NCBI RefSeq assembly: GCF_003369835.1
Contig: NZ_QPMJ01000002.1
Span: forward strand, 1,488,001 to 1,552,000
Length of the DNA stretch: 64,000 bases
Origin: Halorussus rarus
GTDB taxonomy: Archaea; Halobacteriota; Halobacteria; Halobacteriales; Haladaptataceae
Reading direction: 5' to 3'
Shown here: in pieces, positions 17,311 to 26,359 of the stretch
How positions within the stretch are numbered: position 1 is the first letter of the stretch
Layout: each line of letters starts with the position of its first letter
Translations under genes and position numbers: made by a program
The notes under the pieces: model-generated
What the model was told of the DNA's origin: nothing
What the model saw: only the letters and a program-made list of their open reading frames with translations
Database searches by the model: none

Positions 17311-17494
17311 GCGCCCCGATAGGGCGCCGACCCCGAAAAGGGTCCGCCTCCGGTCCGTCGGCGAAGGGAGTTCTCCCGCGCGCACCGCGGGAACCGGCGT
17401 CGCGAACCCTCGACAACCCCGTCCGACGAACGGTCGGAAATCGGGTGGTCGAACGACCGGTTTCTGGACGGAATACAACCTTATATCGCTATTA

Positions 17495-17511
17495 TCCGAT
17501 TGTAAATCGGA
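17495..17511. promoter_or_regulatory. Palindrome in the amtB upstream region
   Basis: A perfect inverted repeat TCCGATT-gta-AATCGGA, placed just after a TATA-like CCTTATATC (17479-17487), where a repressor would cover the transcription start. It lies in the gap shared with the divergent cupin gene. Regulator unknown; nitrogen control is inferred only from the neighbouring gene. Confidence 0.45.
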
Positions 17512-17590
17512 CGAGCGTCTATTCAACCCCTTCTATTTTGGATAATGACAACACTTAGGCTTATGTACTGTGTCGCCGTGGCAGTATATC

Positions 17591-17686
17591 GTGAGCGAAC
17601 ACACGAACCAAGAAGAATTCGAGGTTTTCCTGAACAGTCGTCCAGACGACCTGGTCGAAGTGTCCACGGAGGGCGAGCAATGCTAG
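17591..17686 (+). CDS. Possible 31-residue leader peptide of amtB
   Basis: A GTG-started frame encodes an acidic 31-residue peptide ([20 protein letters not shown], then [11 protein letters not shown]). Its TAG stop overlaps the amtB start by seven bases (ATGCTAG). A GGAGGG ribosome-binding site lies inside its last codons (17668-17673), correctly spaced for amtB. The amino-acid make-up is typical of haloarchaeal proteins, which supports real translation, but the frame is short. It may couple amtB translation to an upstream event, or be a tiny subunit. Confidence 0.4.
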   Translation: MSEHTNQEEFEVFLNSRPDDLVEVSTEGEQC

Positions 17687-19323
17687 ACGTTCCCCTGCAG
17701 GTCGACCCCGGCGCCATCGCCGACGGGGTCAACAACGTCTGGGTCCTGACCGTGACCTTCCTCATCTTCTTCATGCACGCGGGCTTCGCGATGCTGGAGG
17801 CGGGGCAGGTCCGGTCGAAGAACGTCGCCAACCAGCTGACCAAGAACATGCTGACCTGGAGCGTGGGCGTCGTCGTCTACTTCCTGGTGGGCGCGGGCAT
17901 CTCGTCGATAGTCGGCGGGGCGGCCGACCCGTTCGCCTACGTCAACGGCGGGTCGGACTCGTGGATCGGCTGGCTGTTCGGCGCGGTGTTCGCCATGACC
18001 GCCGCGACCATCGTCTCCGGTGCGGTCGCGGGGCGGGCGAAGCTCCGGGCGTACGTGACCTACACCGTCCTGCTGTCGGCGGTCATCTACCCGGTCGTCG
18101 TCGGCTTCACCTGGGCCGGCGGCTTCCTCACCGGCGTCGGGCCGGGCTTCCAGGACTTCGCGGGCGGCGTCATCGTCCACGGCATGGGCGGCATCGCCGG
18201 GCTCACCGCGGCCTGGATCCTCGGCCCGCGGGTCGACCGCTACAACGACGACGGCTCGGTCAACGTCATCCCGGGCCACTCGGTGACGTTCGCGGTGCTC
18301 GGGACGCTCATCCTCTGCTTCGGCTGGTACGGCTTCAACGTCGGCACGGCCGCGAGCGTCTTCGTGGTCGAGAACGGCTCGCTCGCGCTCGGCGCGTTCG
18401 CCGACACGGTGGGCCGGGTCGCGCTGACCACCACGCTCGGGATGGCCGCGGGCGCCATCGGCGCCGGCACCCTCTCGCTGGTCAAGACCAGGAAGGTCGA
18501 CACCCTCTACGTCGCCAACGGGATGCTCGCCGGCCTGGTCGGCATCACCAGCAACACCAACGGCATCACGTGGGTCGGCGCGCTCGCCATCGGTCTCATC
18601 GCGGGCGGCCAGCTCCCGGTCGTCTTCGAGTTCGTCGAGAAGCGGCTCAAGATCGACGACGTCTGCGCGGTGTTCCCGGTCCACGGCTCGGCGGGCGTGC
18701 TCGGCGCGCTGCTGTTCCCGTTCTTCGCCGTGCCGGGCTACGAGGTCAGCTTCGTCGCCCAGGCGACCGGCGTCGCCGTCATCGCGGCGTGGACCGTGGC
18801 CGCGACCGCGCTCGTCTTCGGGGTCCTGAAGGCGCTCGGCCAGGCCCGGGTCAGCAAGGAGCACGAGCGCGAGGGGCTCGACATCTCCGAGCACGGCGTC
18901 GACACCTACCCCGAGTTCGGCGGCCCGGACGTCTCCGAGGGGAGCGCGGTCCGGACCGACGGGGGCGAAGTCCCCTCGGGTGAGATCAAGATGGTCACCG
19001 CAGTCATCCGGCCCGACCGGCTGAGCGACGTCAAGACCGCGCTCGCGGAGGTCGGCGCGCCCAGTCTCACCGTCACGAACGTCTCGGGCCGCGGGAGCCA
19101 GCCGGCCAAGACCGGCCAGTGGCGCGGCGAGGAGTACACGGTCGACCTCCACCAGAAGGTCAAGATCGAGTGCGTCGTCGCCGACGTGCCGGCCGACGAC
19201 GTGGTCGAGGCCATCCGCGAGGCCGCCGACACCGGCGAGCCCGGCGACGGCAAGATATTCGTGCTGCCGGTCGAGGACGCGGTCCAGGTCCGGACCGGCG
19301 CGCGCGGCCCGGAGGCGGTGTAA
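17680..19323 (+). CDS. amtB: Ammonium transporter AmtB fused to a P-II (GlnK) domain
   Basis: A 547-residue fusion. Residues about 1-430 are an Amt/Mep/Rh channel ([30 protein letters not shown] with the pore His, then [10 protein letters not shown] and [16 protein letters not shown] with the second pore His). After a charged linker, residues about 440-547 form a complete P-II domain ([20 protein letters not shown], the T-loop around [16 protein letters not shown] with the conserved Tyr, and [20 protein letters not shown]). In most organisms GlnK is a separate protein that plugs the channel at high nitrogen. Here the regulator is tethered. Start 17680 has a GGAGGG site six bases upstream. Confidence 0.93.
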   Translation: MLDVPLQVDPGAIADGVNNVWVLTVTFLIFFMHAGFAMLEAGQVRSKNVANQLTKNMLTWSVGVVVYFLVGAGISSIVGGAADPFAYVNGGSDSWIGWLFGAVFAMTAATIVSGAVAGRAKLRAYVTYTVLLSAVIYPVVVGFTWAGGFLTGVGPGFQDFAGGVIVHGMGGIAGLTAAWILGPRVDRYNDDGSVNVIPGHSVTFAVLGTLILCFGWYGFNVGTAASVFVVENGSLALGAFADTVGRVALTTTLGMAAGAIGAGTLSLVKTRKVDTLYVANGMLAGLVGITSNTNGITWVGALAIGLIAGGQLPVVFEFVEKRLKIDDVCAVFPVHGSAGVLGALLFPFFAVPGYEVSFVAQATGVAVIAAWTVAATALVFGVLKALGQARVSKEHEREGLDISEHGVDTYPEFGGPDVSEGSAVRTDGGEVPSGEIKMVTAVIRPDRLSDVKTALAEVGAPSLTVTNVSGRGSQPAKTGQWRGEEYTVDLHQKVKIECVVADVPADDVVEAIREAADTGEPGDGKIFVLPVEDAVQVRTGARGPEAV

Positions 19324-19446
19324 GCGGGCGCTGCTCTACCCGCAGACGGCCGTCGTCTCGCTGACGCGCATCGAACGCTCTCGAACCACTCCTGCTTCCG
19401 GCACGGACACCACTGACCCGACAGCCGCCGGCACGGCCAACATACT

Positions 19447-19465
19447 TGTTCTCGCGCTGAGAACA
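19447..19465. promoter_or_regulatory. Palindrome before the DUF5518 gene
   Basis: Inverted repeat TGTTCTC-gcgct-GAGAACA, directly after an A/T-rich AACATACT and ending six bases before the start codon, an operator-like position. No regulator can be named. Confidence 0.4.
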
Positions 19466-19471
19466 GTCTGT

Positions 19472-19888
19472 ATGGCTGAGAGACAACGCACCGCCCGGTC
19501 GACGAGCCGCGCCCCCTCGTCCGCCGACAGGCCGCCCCGCGACGAGCCCAACACCCTGCTGAACGCGGTCGTCGGCGCGGTGGTCACCGTGGTGACCGCG
19601 CCGGCGCTCCCGTTCGCCGCCATCGTCGGCGGCGCGGTCGCGGGTTACCTCCAGCGGGGGACCCTCGGGGAGGGCGCGACGGTCGGCGCGCTCGCGGGCG
19701 CGATGGCGGCGATTCCGGCCGCGCTGTTCGCGTGGGTCGTCGTCGGCTTCCTCTTCATCGGGGCCGACCCGTTCTTCGCGCTGTCGACCGTCTTCGCCGC
19801 CGTCCTCTTCGTCGTGGTCGCGGCGTACCTGGTCGGCGCCGGCGCGCTCGGCGGCGCGCTCGGGACGTACCTCCGCCGGGAGCTGTGA
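19472..19888 (+). CDS. DUF5518 domain membrane protein
   Basis: A 138-residue protein. A basic, Ser/Arg-rich cytoplasmic tail of about 28 residues is followed by three to four Gly/Ala-rich membrane segments, the DUF5518 pattern common in haloarchaea (AVVGAVVTVVTAPALPFAAI, then GGAVAGYLQRG and a final GALGGALGTYLRREL). The glycine-zipper-like helices suggest oligomer formation. Function unknown. A palindrome in its promoter suggests regulated expression. Confidence 0.82.
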   Translation: MAERQRTARSTSRAPSSADRPPRDEPNTLLNAVVGAVVTVVTAPALPFAAIVGGAVAGYLQRGTLGEGATVGALAGAMAAIPAALFAWVVVGFLFIGADPFFALSTVFAAVLFVVVAAYLVGAGALGGALGTYLRREL

Positions 19889-20016
19889 GCCCGAACGACC
19901 GGTCCCGGCGTCCGCCCCGAGAACGACGCGCTCGGACGACCGCCGGAGACGTTCCGCGACGCCGCGGTCCGGACGTGCTACCTTTATAACCGCGTGCCGA
20001 CACGCTTCCGGTAACA

Positions 20017-20667
20017 GTGCCCGACGTCGAGGCCGGCGGAGAACTGCCCCTGTCGCCCGAATCCCTACCTGAGGGGACGAACGTCCTGATCGCCGGCGAG
20101 CCGCTGACCAGGAAGCGCGCGGTGATGCTGGAACTGCTGGAGACGCCCGACCGCGCGGCCATCCTCGCGACGACCAAGCTGAGCGCGGCCCGGATGCAGG
20201 AGTCGTTCGACCGGCGACACGACGCCGCTGCGTGGGACCTCCGGTTCGTCGACTGCGCGAGCAGGAGTCGGTCGGTCAATCCCGTCCGCGAGACCGGGAC
20301 GGTGAAGTACGCGAGCGACCCCGGCGACCTCACCGGCATCGGCATCGACCTCTCGGGGTTCATGCAGGAGTTCTACCACCGCGACGACGCCGACCACGTC
20401 CGGCTGGGCTTCGGTTCGCTGTCGCCGGTCCTGATGTACGCCGACCTCCGGCGGGTGTACCAGTTCCTCCACGTCATCACCGGTCGCGTCGCGAGCTCCG
20501 GCTTCGCGGGGGTGTTCACGCTCGACACGGTCGGCGGCGACGATCAGATCACCCGGCAGCTGACGCAGGTGTTCGACGCGCTCGTCGAGGTCCGGAGCAC
20601 CGCGGAGGGCCAGGAGCTCCGAGTGCGGGGCGGCGGGTTCGGCCCGGAGACGTGGACCGAGTTCTGA
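20017..20667 (+). CDS. RecA-fold protein with degenerate P-loop (DUF7504-like)
   Basis: A 216-residue protein resembling the haloarchaeal HTR-like/RAD55-type family: the N-terminal strand and loop TNVLIAGEPLTRKRAVMLEL, then RAAILATTKLSAARMQESFD, VDCASRSRS, and a C-terminal DALVEVRSTAEGQELRVRGG. The P-loop position reads GEPLTRKR, lacking GK(S/T), so ATP hydrolysis is doubtful. Related proteins are thought to act in signalling or gas-vesicle-like regulation, but no role is proven. The GTG start at 20017 follows a TTTATAA box by about 30 bases. It converges on the next small gene with a two-base gap. Confidence 0.78.
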   Translation: MPDVEAGGELPLSPESLPEGTNVLIAGEPLTRKRAVMLELLETPDRAAILATTKLSAARMQESFDRRHDAAAWDLRFVDCASRSRSVNPVRETGTVKYASDPGDLTGIGIDLSGFMQEFYHRDDADHVRLGFGSLSPVLMYADLRRVYQFLHVITGRVASSGFAGVFTLDTVGGDDQITRQLTQVFDALVEVRSTAEGQELRVRGGGFGPETWTEF

Positions 20668-20669
20668 CG

Positions 20670-21110
20670 CTACTCGTCCTGGAGGTGGCGCTTCGCGAGG
20701 TCGACGATGGGCGACTCGTGGCGGTCGAACACGAACGCCAGGCCCGACCACTCGCGGTAGGGGAAGTGGGCGACCTGGACGTTCTCGTACCACCGGACGG
20801 TCGCGTCGAGCGTCCCGAAGTCGAACAGCGGCTCCTCGCGCGGCGGGTCGCCGAGTCCCTTCATCACGATGGTCTCGATCCGCTCTTCGAGCTCGGCGTC
20901 GGTGTACTGCTCGCGGACGTCCTCCCGGATGAACAGCACGTCCGACTCGTCGCCGCTGAACCGGACCGCGAGCCGGAGCGGAGCCGCCCTCCGGTCGCGG
21001 AGCTGGTCGATGAGGTCCCGGATGTCGGCGTTCACGTCCTCCAGGTCGTCGGATATCTCCTCCAGCTCCTCGTCCAGATTCTCCTGGGGCTCCTGTGGGG
21101 CGTCGACCAT
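20670..21110 (-). CDS. Uncharacterised acidic haloarchaeal protein with coiled coil
   Basis: A 146-residue soluble protein. The first 40 residues are Glu/Asp/Leu-rich heptads (LDEELEEISDDLEDVNADIR) and probably form a coiled coil. The rest looks like a small alpha-beta domain (LRLAVRFSGDESDVLFIRED, then VRWYENVQVAHFPYREWSGL). I do not recognise a named family. It shares a TATA-containing divergent region with hemL (GTTATACC on this strand, about 28 bases before the start). Function unknown. Confidence 0.78.
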   Translation of the reverse strand: MVDAPQEPQENLDEELEEISDDLEDVNADIRDLIDQLRDRRAAPLRLAVRFSGDESDVLFIREDVREQYTDAELEERIETIVMKGLGDPPREEPLFDFGTLDATVRWYENVQVAHFPYREWSGLAFVFDRHESPIVDLAKRHLQDE

Positions 21111-21239
21111 GTGGTTGCACCAACCGAGGCGGGGTCGTGGTATAACAGTTGTTGAAGTCTCGAGGACGACCGGTCGCGGGGAGGGTCAGTGGTCCCGGAG
21201 ACAGAAATCGACTTCACGCAGGAGTCCGAACTCCCGCGC

Positions 21240-22580
21240 ATGAACCGCGACCGCTCGCGAGACCTGTACGACCGGGCGCTGTCGGTGCTGCCGGGCGGGG
21301 TCAACTCCCCCGTCCGGGCGACCCGGCCCTACCCGTTCTTCGTCGAGAAGGGCGACGGGGCCCGCGTCGTCGACGCCGACGGCAACAAGTACGTCGACTA
21401 CGTGATGGGGTACGGCCCGCTGCTGCTGGGCCACGACCTGCCCCAGGAGGTCCAGTCGCGCATCCAGTCGCAGCTCGCCGACGGGCCGATGTACGGCGCG
21501 CCCACCGAGGTCGAGGTCGAACTCGCGGAGTTCATCGCTCGCCACGTCCAGAGCGTCGAGATGCTCCGGTTCGTCAACTCCGGCACCGAGGCCACGACCT
21601 CGGCGGTCCGGCTGGCCCGCGGGTACACCGGTCGGGACAAGATAGTGGTGATGCAGGGCGGCTACCACGGCGCCCAGGAGTCGACGCTCGTGGAGGGCAA
21701 GTCCGGAGGCGTCGGCTCCCCGAGCTCCGACGGCATCCCCGCGGCCTTCGCCGAGGAGACCATCACCGTCCCGTTCAACGACGAGCGGGCGGTCCGGGAG
21801 GTGTTCGAGGAGCGGGGCGACGAGGTCGCCGCGGTGCTCACCGAGCCGATCCTGGGCAACTGCGCCTCCGTGGGGCCGGTCTCCGGCTACCTCGACGCGC
21901 TCCGGGAGGTCACCGACGAGCACGGCGCGCTCCTGATATTCGACGAGGTGATGACCGGCTTCCGGGTCGGCGGCCTCCAGTGCGCCCAGGGCAAGTTCGG
22001 CGTCACGCCCGACCTCACCACCTTCGCGAAGGTCATCGGCGGCGGCTTCCCGGTCGGCGCGGTCGGCGGCCCGGCCGAGATTATGGAGCAGTTCACGCCC
22101 ACCGGCGACGTGTTCCAGGCCGGCACCTACTCGGGCCATCCACTCTCGCTCACCGCGGGCCTGGAGATGCTGCGGTACGCGGCCGAGAACGACGTCTACG
22201 ACCGCCTCGCCGACCTCGGCGAGCAGTTGCGCTCGGGGCTGACCGACATCCTCGCCGACCGCGCGCCCGAGTACACGGTCACGGGCTACGACAGCATGTT
22301 CAAGGTCGTGTTCACCCGCGAGGGGCCCCGGGACCTCTCGGGCCAGTGCGAGGCCGGCAGTCGCCAGGACCCCGACTGTCCCCGGTACGAGTACGCCCCG
22401 AAGAACAAGGCCGACGTCGACGCCGCCGAGACCGAGCGGTGGGAGCGGCTGTTCTGGCCGGCGATGCGCGAGGAGGGCGTGTTCCTGACCGCCAACCAGT
22501 ACGAGTCGCAGTTCCTCAGCGACGCCCACACCGAGGAGGACGTCGAGCAGACGCTCGAAGCGTACAAGGAAGTGCTGTAG
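21240..22580 (+). CDS. hemL: Glutamate-1-semialdehyde 2,1-aminomutase
   Basis: A 446-residue PLP enzyme producing 5-aminolevulinate from glutamate-1-semialdehyde in the C5 haem route. Motifs: [11 protein letters not shown] near the start, [18 protein letters not shown] (cofactor phosphate), [21 protein letters not shown] and the PLP lysine in [15 protein letters not shown]. Start ATG 21240 ([20 protein letters not shown]) is preferred; the frame is open 17 residues upstream to a GTG, also possible. The family is usually about 430-445 residues, so this is full length. It belongs with hemB (upstream) and hemC/hemD (downstream). Confidence 0.94.
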   Translation: MNRDRSRDLYDRALSVLPGGVNSPVRATRPYPFFVEKGDGARVVDADGNKYVDYVMGYGPLLLGHDLPQEVQSRIQSQLADGPMYGAPTEVEVELAEFIARHVQSVEMLRFVNSGTEATTSAVRLARGYTGRDKIVVMQGGYHGAQESTLVEGKSGGVGSPSSDGIPAAFAEETITVPFNDERAVREVFEERGDEVAAVLTEPILGNCASVGPVSGYLDALREVTDEHGALLIFDEVMTGFRVGGLQCAQGKFGVTPDLTTFAKVIGGGFPVGAVGGPAEIMEQFTPTGDVFQAGTYSGHPLSLTAGLEMLRYAAENDVYDRLADLGEQLRSGLTDILADRAPEYTVTGYDSMFKVVFTREGPRDLSGQCEAGSRQDPDCPRYEYAPKNKADVDAAETERWERLFWPAMREEGVFLTANQYESQFLSDAHTEEDVEQTLEAYKEVL

Positions 22581-22781
22581 CGCGGTTTCGTACTCGACAG
22601 CCCACCGGAGTCTTCGACCTTCAGTGGCCGTCGATACGCGGTGTGAACTCTCACTGATGGCCACGCCACTCGGCGGAGAGGAACCGATCGGACGGGGTTG
22701 GCGGCTGTTTCTGCGGAAGATACCCGGAAAACGACTACTCGGGCGTAAGAAGTAGGTGTCTATCCCGTCGTTATCGAACTA

Positions 22782-24131
22782 GTGCCCAATCGGTTTCGCC
22801 ACCCCCTCGTCGCGGTTGCCGTCGCGCTGGTACTGACAGTCCCGTGGATCGCGACGTTCGTCTCGTCCGGCGGATACGGAACCGTGCACCCGGGCGAGAA
22901 CATCACGCCCGGTATGGCAGTCCTCGTCGGTGGCCTCGCGATCGTGGGTGCGGCGTTCCTGCTCGCGTGGGCGGCCGAGACCGCCGAGAAGGACGTCCCA
23001 CAGGCGTTCGCCATCGCGGTACTGGCGGTGCTCGCCGTGGCTCCCGAGTACGCCGTCGACGCGCTCTACGCGTGGCAGGCCGGTGCCGGCTCGAGCGAGG
23101 CCGCCAACCTCGCAGTGGCCAACATGACCGGTGCGAACCGGATTCTCATCGGCCTCGGATGGTCGGGCATCGCGTTGTTCACGATCTACCGCGCGAATCG
23201 CACCGCCGACGCCGCCGTCGAGGACCGCCCGGGGTTCCTCACCGATGCGGTCACGCTCGACCCGGGAATCGCTACCGAGATCACGTTCTTGCTGGTAGCG
23301 ACGGCGTACGCGTTCTTCATCCCGCTCAGTGGCGGTATCGGGCCGATCGATACGCTCTTTTTGGTCGGACTGTTCGTGCTGTATCTGCTCGTCGTCATCC
23401 GCGGTGACGTCGAGCACTCCGAAGAGCATGTCGGCGTCCCCGCGTACTTCCAGCAGTATCCGAAGATACCGCGCATCGCGTTCGTCCTGCTCGGCTTCGC
23501 GTTTTCGGGCGCGATAATCTTCACCGCCGTCCACCCGTTCGCCGAGGGGCTCGAGCAGTTGGGCCTGCAGTACGGCATCCCCGAGTTCTTCATGATCCAG
23601 TGGTTCGCACCGCTCGCCTCGGAGAGCCCCGAACTCATTGTCGTCGCCTACCTGGTGAACAAGGCCCGCTCGACTGCCGGCTTCAACGCGCTCATCTCCT
23701 CGAAGCTCAACCAGTGGACCCTGCTCATCGGCACGCTGGCCGTCGTCTACTCCATCTCGGCCGGTGCTATCGGGACGCTCTCGTTCGATTCGAAACAGGC
23801 GGCGGAGATCTGGATCACCGCCGCCCAGAGCCTCTTCGCGATCGCGATCCTGACGAACTTCGAGATCAGCATTCGAGAGGCCGTTACGCTGCTCGTCCTG
23901 TTCGCTACGCAGGTTCTGGCGGAGTTCTACGTGATTCAGACCTACGCTGAACCGACCGCAACCAGGATCAGTATCTCAATCCTCTACGCCTTTACCGCGG
24001 TCTACGTCGTTCTCGGTCTCGGGTTGTTCATCAAACGCGGCGAGAGCGTTCGCGAACTCCTCCGGCGAAGCGTCTCGAACGCTCGGACTGCGATAGGACT
24101 CGGTACGAGCCGGTCGGAACACGCGGACTGA
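22782..24131 (+). CDS. Sodium/calcium exchanger family antiporter
   Basis: A 449-residue protein with about eleven membrane segments and two inverted alpha-repeats. Repeat 1 is VAPEYAVDALYAWQAGAGSS, continuing through EAANLAVANMTGANRI. Repeat 2 is APLASESPELIVVAYLVNKA followed by TAGFNALISSKLNQWTLL. Each holds the acidic residue and Asn/Ser positions that bind Ca2+ and Na+ in NCX/CaCA proteins. The cation and coupling are inferred. The start is GTG 22782; about 200 bases upstream contain only a doubtful mini-frame. Codon use is less GC-skewed than in neighbours, and the gene interrupts the hemL-hemC order, so it may be an insertion. Confidence 0.87.
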   Translation: MPNRFRHPLVAVAVALVLTVPWIATFVSSGGYGTVHPGENITPGMAVLVGGLAIVGAAFLLAWAAETAEKDVPQAFAIAVLAVLAVAPEYAVDALYAWQAGAGSSEAANLAVANMTGANRILIGLGWSGIALFTIYRANRTADAAVEDRPGFLTDAVTLDPGIATEITFLLVATAYAFFIPLSGGIGPIDTLFLVGLFVLYLLVVIRGDVEHSEEHVGVPAYFQQYPKIPRIAFVLLGFAFSGAIIFTAVHPFAEGLEQLGLQYGIPEFFMIQWFAPLASESPELIVVAYLVNKARSTAGFNALISSKLNQWTLLIGTLAVVYSISAGAIGTLSFDSKQAAEIWITAAQSLFAIAILTNFEISIREAVTLLVLFATQVLAEFYVIQTYAEPTATRISISILYAFTAVYVVLGLGLFIKRGESVRELLRRSVSNARTAIGLGTSRSEHAD

Positions 24132-24303
24132 CACCGCCGCATCGACGGAGTGACGCCACTACTCGGCCACCGTGGTTGTGCGAACCCGTCCCCACCGCAC
24201 CCGGACGCCGTCGGCTTCGTCGATGACGACGCACGGATCGACGTGATGGGTGACGTGTTCAGTTGTTCAGATTCTCGTCACGGCGAGGTCGACTCGGCCG
24301 GCC

Positions 24304-24501
24304 CTACGGCCCGGAGTAGTCGACCTTCCCCTCCTCCTCGCTCGTCTCGATGGCGTAGAGCCGCGTGTCCGGGACGTGGAGGTAGCTGCCGTCCTCGCGC
24401 TGGACGCGGACGCCGCGGACCTTCCCGGACTCGGATACCTTCCCGCCGTCGACCTCCAGGGTCTCGACGCCGTCGGGGTCCTCGTAGGTGATTCTCGCCA
24501 T
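24304..24501 (-). CDS. Small acidic haloarchaeal protein, function unknown
   Basis: A 65-residue protein made of short beta strands (MARITYEDPDGVETLEVDGG, then VRGVRVQREDGSYLHVPDTR and LYAIETSEEEGKVDY). No cysteine or membrane segment. Start 24501 is supported by a TTATTGG box about 28 bases upstream on this strand; the longer reading frame crosses into the next gene's promoter. Its compact, strand-rich pattern suggests a small barrel domain. I do not recognise the family. Confidence 0.72.
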   Translation of the reverse strand: MARITYEDPDGVETLEVDGGKVSESGKVRGVRVQREDGSYLHVPDTRLYAIETSEEEGKVDYSGP

Positions 24502-24634
24502 GCCCGCAACGTGGGCGCCCCAGTCCAATAAGGATGATTGCGGCGGTGGCAAGCCGCCCCGTCGAGGTTCCCCGCGCTCGGCCGGCTCGACCGCTTGCGA
24601 CACGGGTTTAGGGGTCGCGTCCCCAACTCCGACC

Positions 24635-25093
24635 ATGAGCAGCGAACGCGCGAGCGGGAACCGCACGAGGCGTCGCCGGTCGCATCACTGGTACTGGGTG
24701 GCCGCCATCCCCGCGGCCTTCTGCCTCTGGCTGGCGAGCCTCGCGTGGCTGGCGGTGGCGTCGACGTGGGAGGCGTTCGGCTTCGGCCAGAACACGTTCT
24801 CGCTGTCGCTGGTCGCGCTCGGCGTCCCGTTCCTGTTTCTGACCGCCTACTTCCCGCTGGCGGTGTACCGCGACGCCGACTACGTGAACCGCACCAGCGG
24901 GAAGTGGGCGCCCGACCCGAGACAGCAGGCGCTGCGGGCCACGGCGGGGCTGGTCGTCCTGGTGCTCGCCGCCGTCACGTCCGTGCTGCTCGGCCTGCCT
25001 CCGACGGTGCCAGTCGTCGCCGGGTTCGTGGTCAGCGTCCCGTTCGCGGCCTACTACCTCTACCGACGCCACGAGACGGTCGGGACGCCGTAG
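24635..25093 (+). CDS. Three-to-four-helix membrane protein, function unknown
   Basis: A 152-residue protein with a basic N-terminal tail (MSSERASGNRTRRRRSHHWY) and hydrophobic segments at about residues 20-45, 57-77, 100-120 and 122-142. A small loop (VYRDADYVNRTSGKWAPDPR) is conserved-looking, with the pattern common in haloarchaeal multi-pass proteins. Start 24635 follows a GTTTAGG box by about 27 bases. Divergent from the 65-residue protein and upstream of hemC. Function unknown. Confidence 0.75.
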   Translation: MSSERASGNRTRRRRSHHWYWVAAIPAAFCLWLASLAWLAVASTWEAFGFGQNTFSLSLVALGVPFLFLTAYFPLAVYRDADYVNRTSGKWAPDPRQQALRATAGLVVLVLAAVTSVLLGLPPTVPVVAGFVVSVPFAAYYLYRRHETVGTP

Positions 25094-25183
25094 GCGACGC
25101 GGACGCCGTCGCGCCGGCGAACTCGGCCGCGCGCCCGCCCCGCGAACGAACAATGTTTCAACGTCCGACGCCGACCCTCCCAC

Positions 25184-26359
25184 ATGAGCAGACACGGGAC
25201 AGAGATACGCCTGGCGACGCGGGGGTCGGACCTCGCGCTCCGGCAGGCGGGCGAAGTCGAGGCCGCTCTCGAGGACCGGCGCTTCGAGGTCGAACTCGTG
25301 GAGGTCGAGACGACCGGCGACGAGATACGCGACGAGCTCATCCACCGGCTGGGCAAGACCGGCGCGTTCGTCCGGAGCCTGGACGAGAAGGTGCTGTCGG
25401 GCGAGCTCGACGGCGCCATCCACTCGATGAAGGACATGCCGACAGACAGCCCCGACGAGCTGGTGGTCGCGGCCATCCCCGAGCGGGCCAGCGCCAACGA
25501 CGTGCTGGTGACCCCCGACGGCGAGAGCCTCGACGACCTCCCCGAGGGCGCGACGGTCGGCACCTCCAGCCTCCGGCGGCAGGCCCAGCTGCTCCACCAC
25601 CGCGAGGACCTGGACGTCCAGCCGCTCCGGGGCAACGTCGACACTCGGGCCGAGAAACTGCTCGCGCCCGCGCTCCAGCGCGAGCACGAGCGCCGCACCG
25701 AGGCCGAAGCGGAGGAACGCTCGGACAAGGCGAAGGCCCGGAAGGGCCACAAGAAGGAGTACGAGGGCGAGTTCGACCGGACCGTCGAGGAGTGGTTCAA
25801 CGACCTCGCCGAGATCGAGCGCCGGGCGCTCGAGCGCGAGGTCGAGACCGAGTACGACGCCATCGTGCTGGCGCAGGCGGGCCTCGAACGCAGCGGGCTG
25901 GCCCACCACCTCGAGTACGTCGAGCTCCCGAGCGGCGAGTTCGTGCCCGCGCCGGGCCAGGGCGCGCTCGCGGTGACGGCGCTCGACGGCGAGCTGGCGA
26001 GCGACGTCAACGCGGTGCTCGACCACCCCAGGACGCGGGTCGAGACCACCGTCGAACGGACCATCCTCGCGGAACTCGGCGGCGGGTGCGTCGCGCCCAT
26101 CGGCGTCCACGGGCTCATCCAGGGCGAGCACGTCCACGTCGACGTCCAGGTGTTCTCCCAGGACGGCGCGGAGGTCGTCGAGGCCAGCCGGGACGTGCCG
26201 GTCGAGAACCACGTCGCGGCCGCCAAGGAGCTCGCGGCCGACCTCGCCGACCGGGGCGCCGACGAGCTCATCGCGGCCGCCACGGCGGACGCCGACGCCG
26301 ACGAGCCGGAGGGCAAGCGCGGCGAGTCGGTCCACGAGGAGGACGTCGAGGATGAGTAG
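25184..26359 (+). CDS. hemC: Hydroxymethylbilane synthase (porphobilinogen deaminase)
   Basis: A 391-residue enzyme that polymerises four porphobilinogens. Motifs: LATRGSDLALRQAGEV, HSMKDMPTD, VGTSSLRRQAQLLHHRE, LRGNVDTRAEKL, and the cofactor Cys in LGGGCVAPIGVHG. It is about 80 residues longer than bacterial HemC. The extra part is mostly a Lys/Glu-rich insertion at about residues 165-230 (around RKGHKKEYEGEFDRTVEEW), as in haloarchaeal homologues, plus an acidic tail. It overlaps hemD by eight bases, so the two are co-translated. Confidence 0.94.
   Translation: MSRHGTEIRLATRGSDLALRQAGEVEAALEDRRFEVELVEVETTGDEIRDELIHRLGKTGAFVRSLDEKVLSGELDGAIHSMKDMPTDSPDELVVAAIPERASANDVLVTPDGESLDDLPEGATVGTSSLRRQAQLLHHREDLDVQPLRGNVDTRAEKLLAPALQREHERRTEAEAEERSDKAKARKGHKKEYEGEFDRTVEEWFNDLAEIERRALEREVETEYDAIVLAQAGLERSGLAHHLEYVELPSGEFVPAPGQGALAVTALDGELASDVNAVLDHPRTRVETTVERTILAELGGGCVAPIGVHGLIQGEHVHVDVQVFSQDGAEVVEASRDVPVENHVAAAKELAADLADRGADELIAAATADADADEPEGKRGESVHEEDVEDE

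Noticed and set aside
22657-22755. Possible 32-residue basic peptide (MATPLGGEEPIGRGWRLFLR...) before the exchanger gene
   Set aside because: An intact ATG-to-TAG frame exists, but its basic composition is unlike haloarchaeal proteins and there is no promoter or family support.
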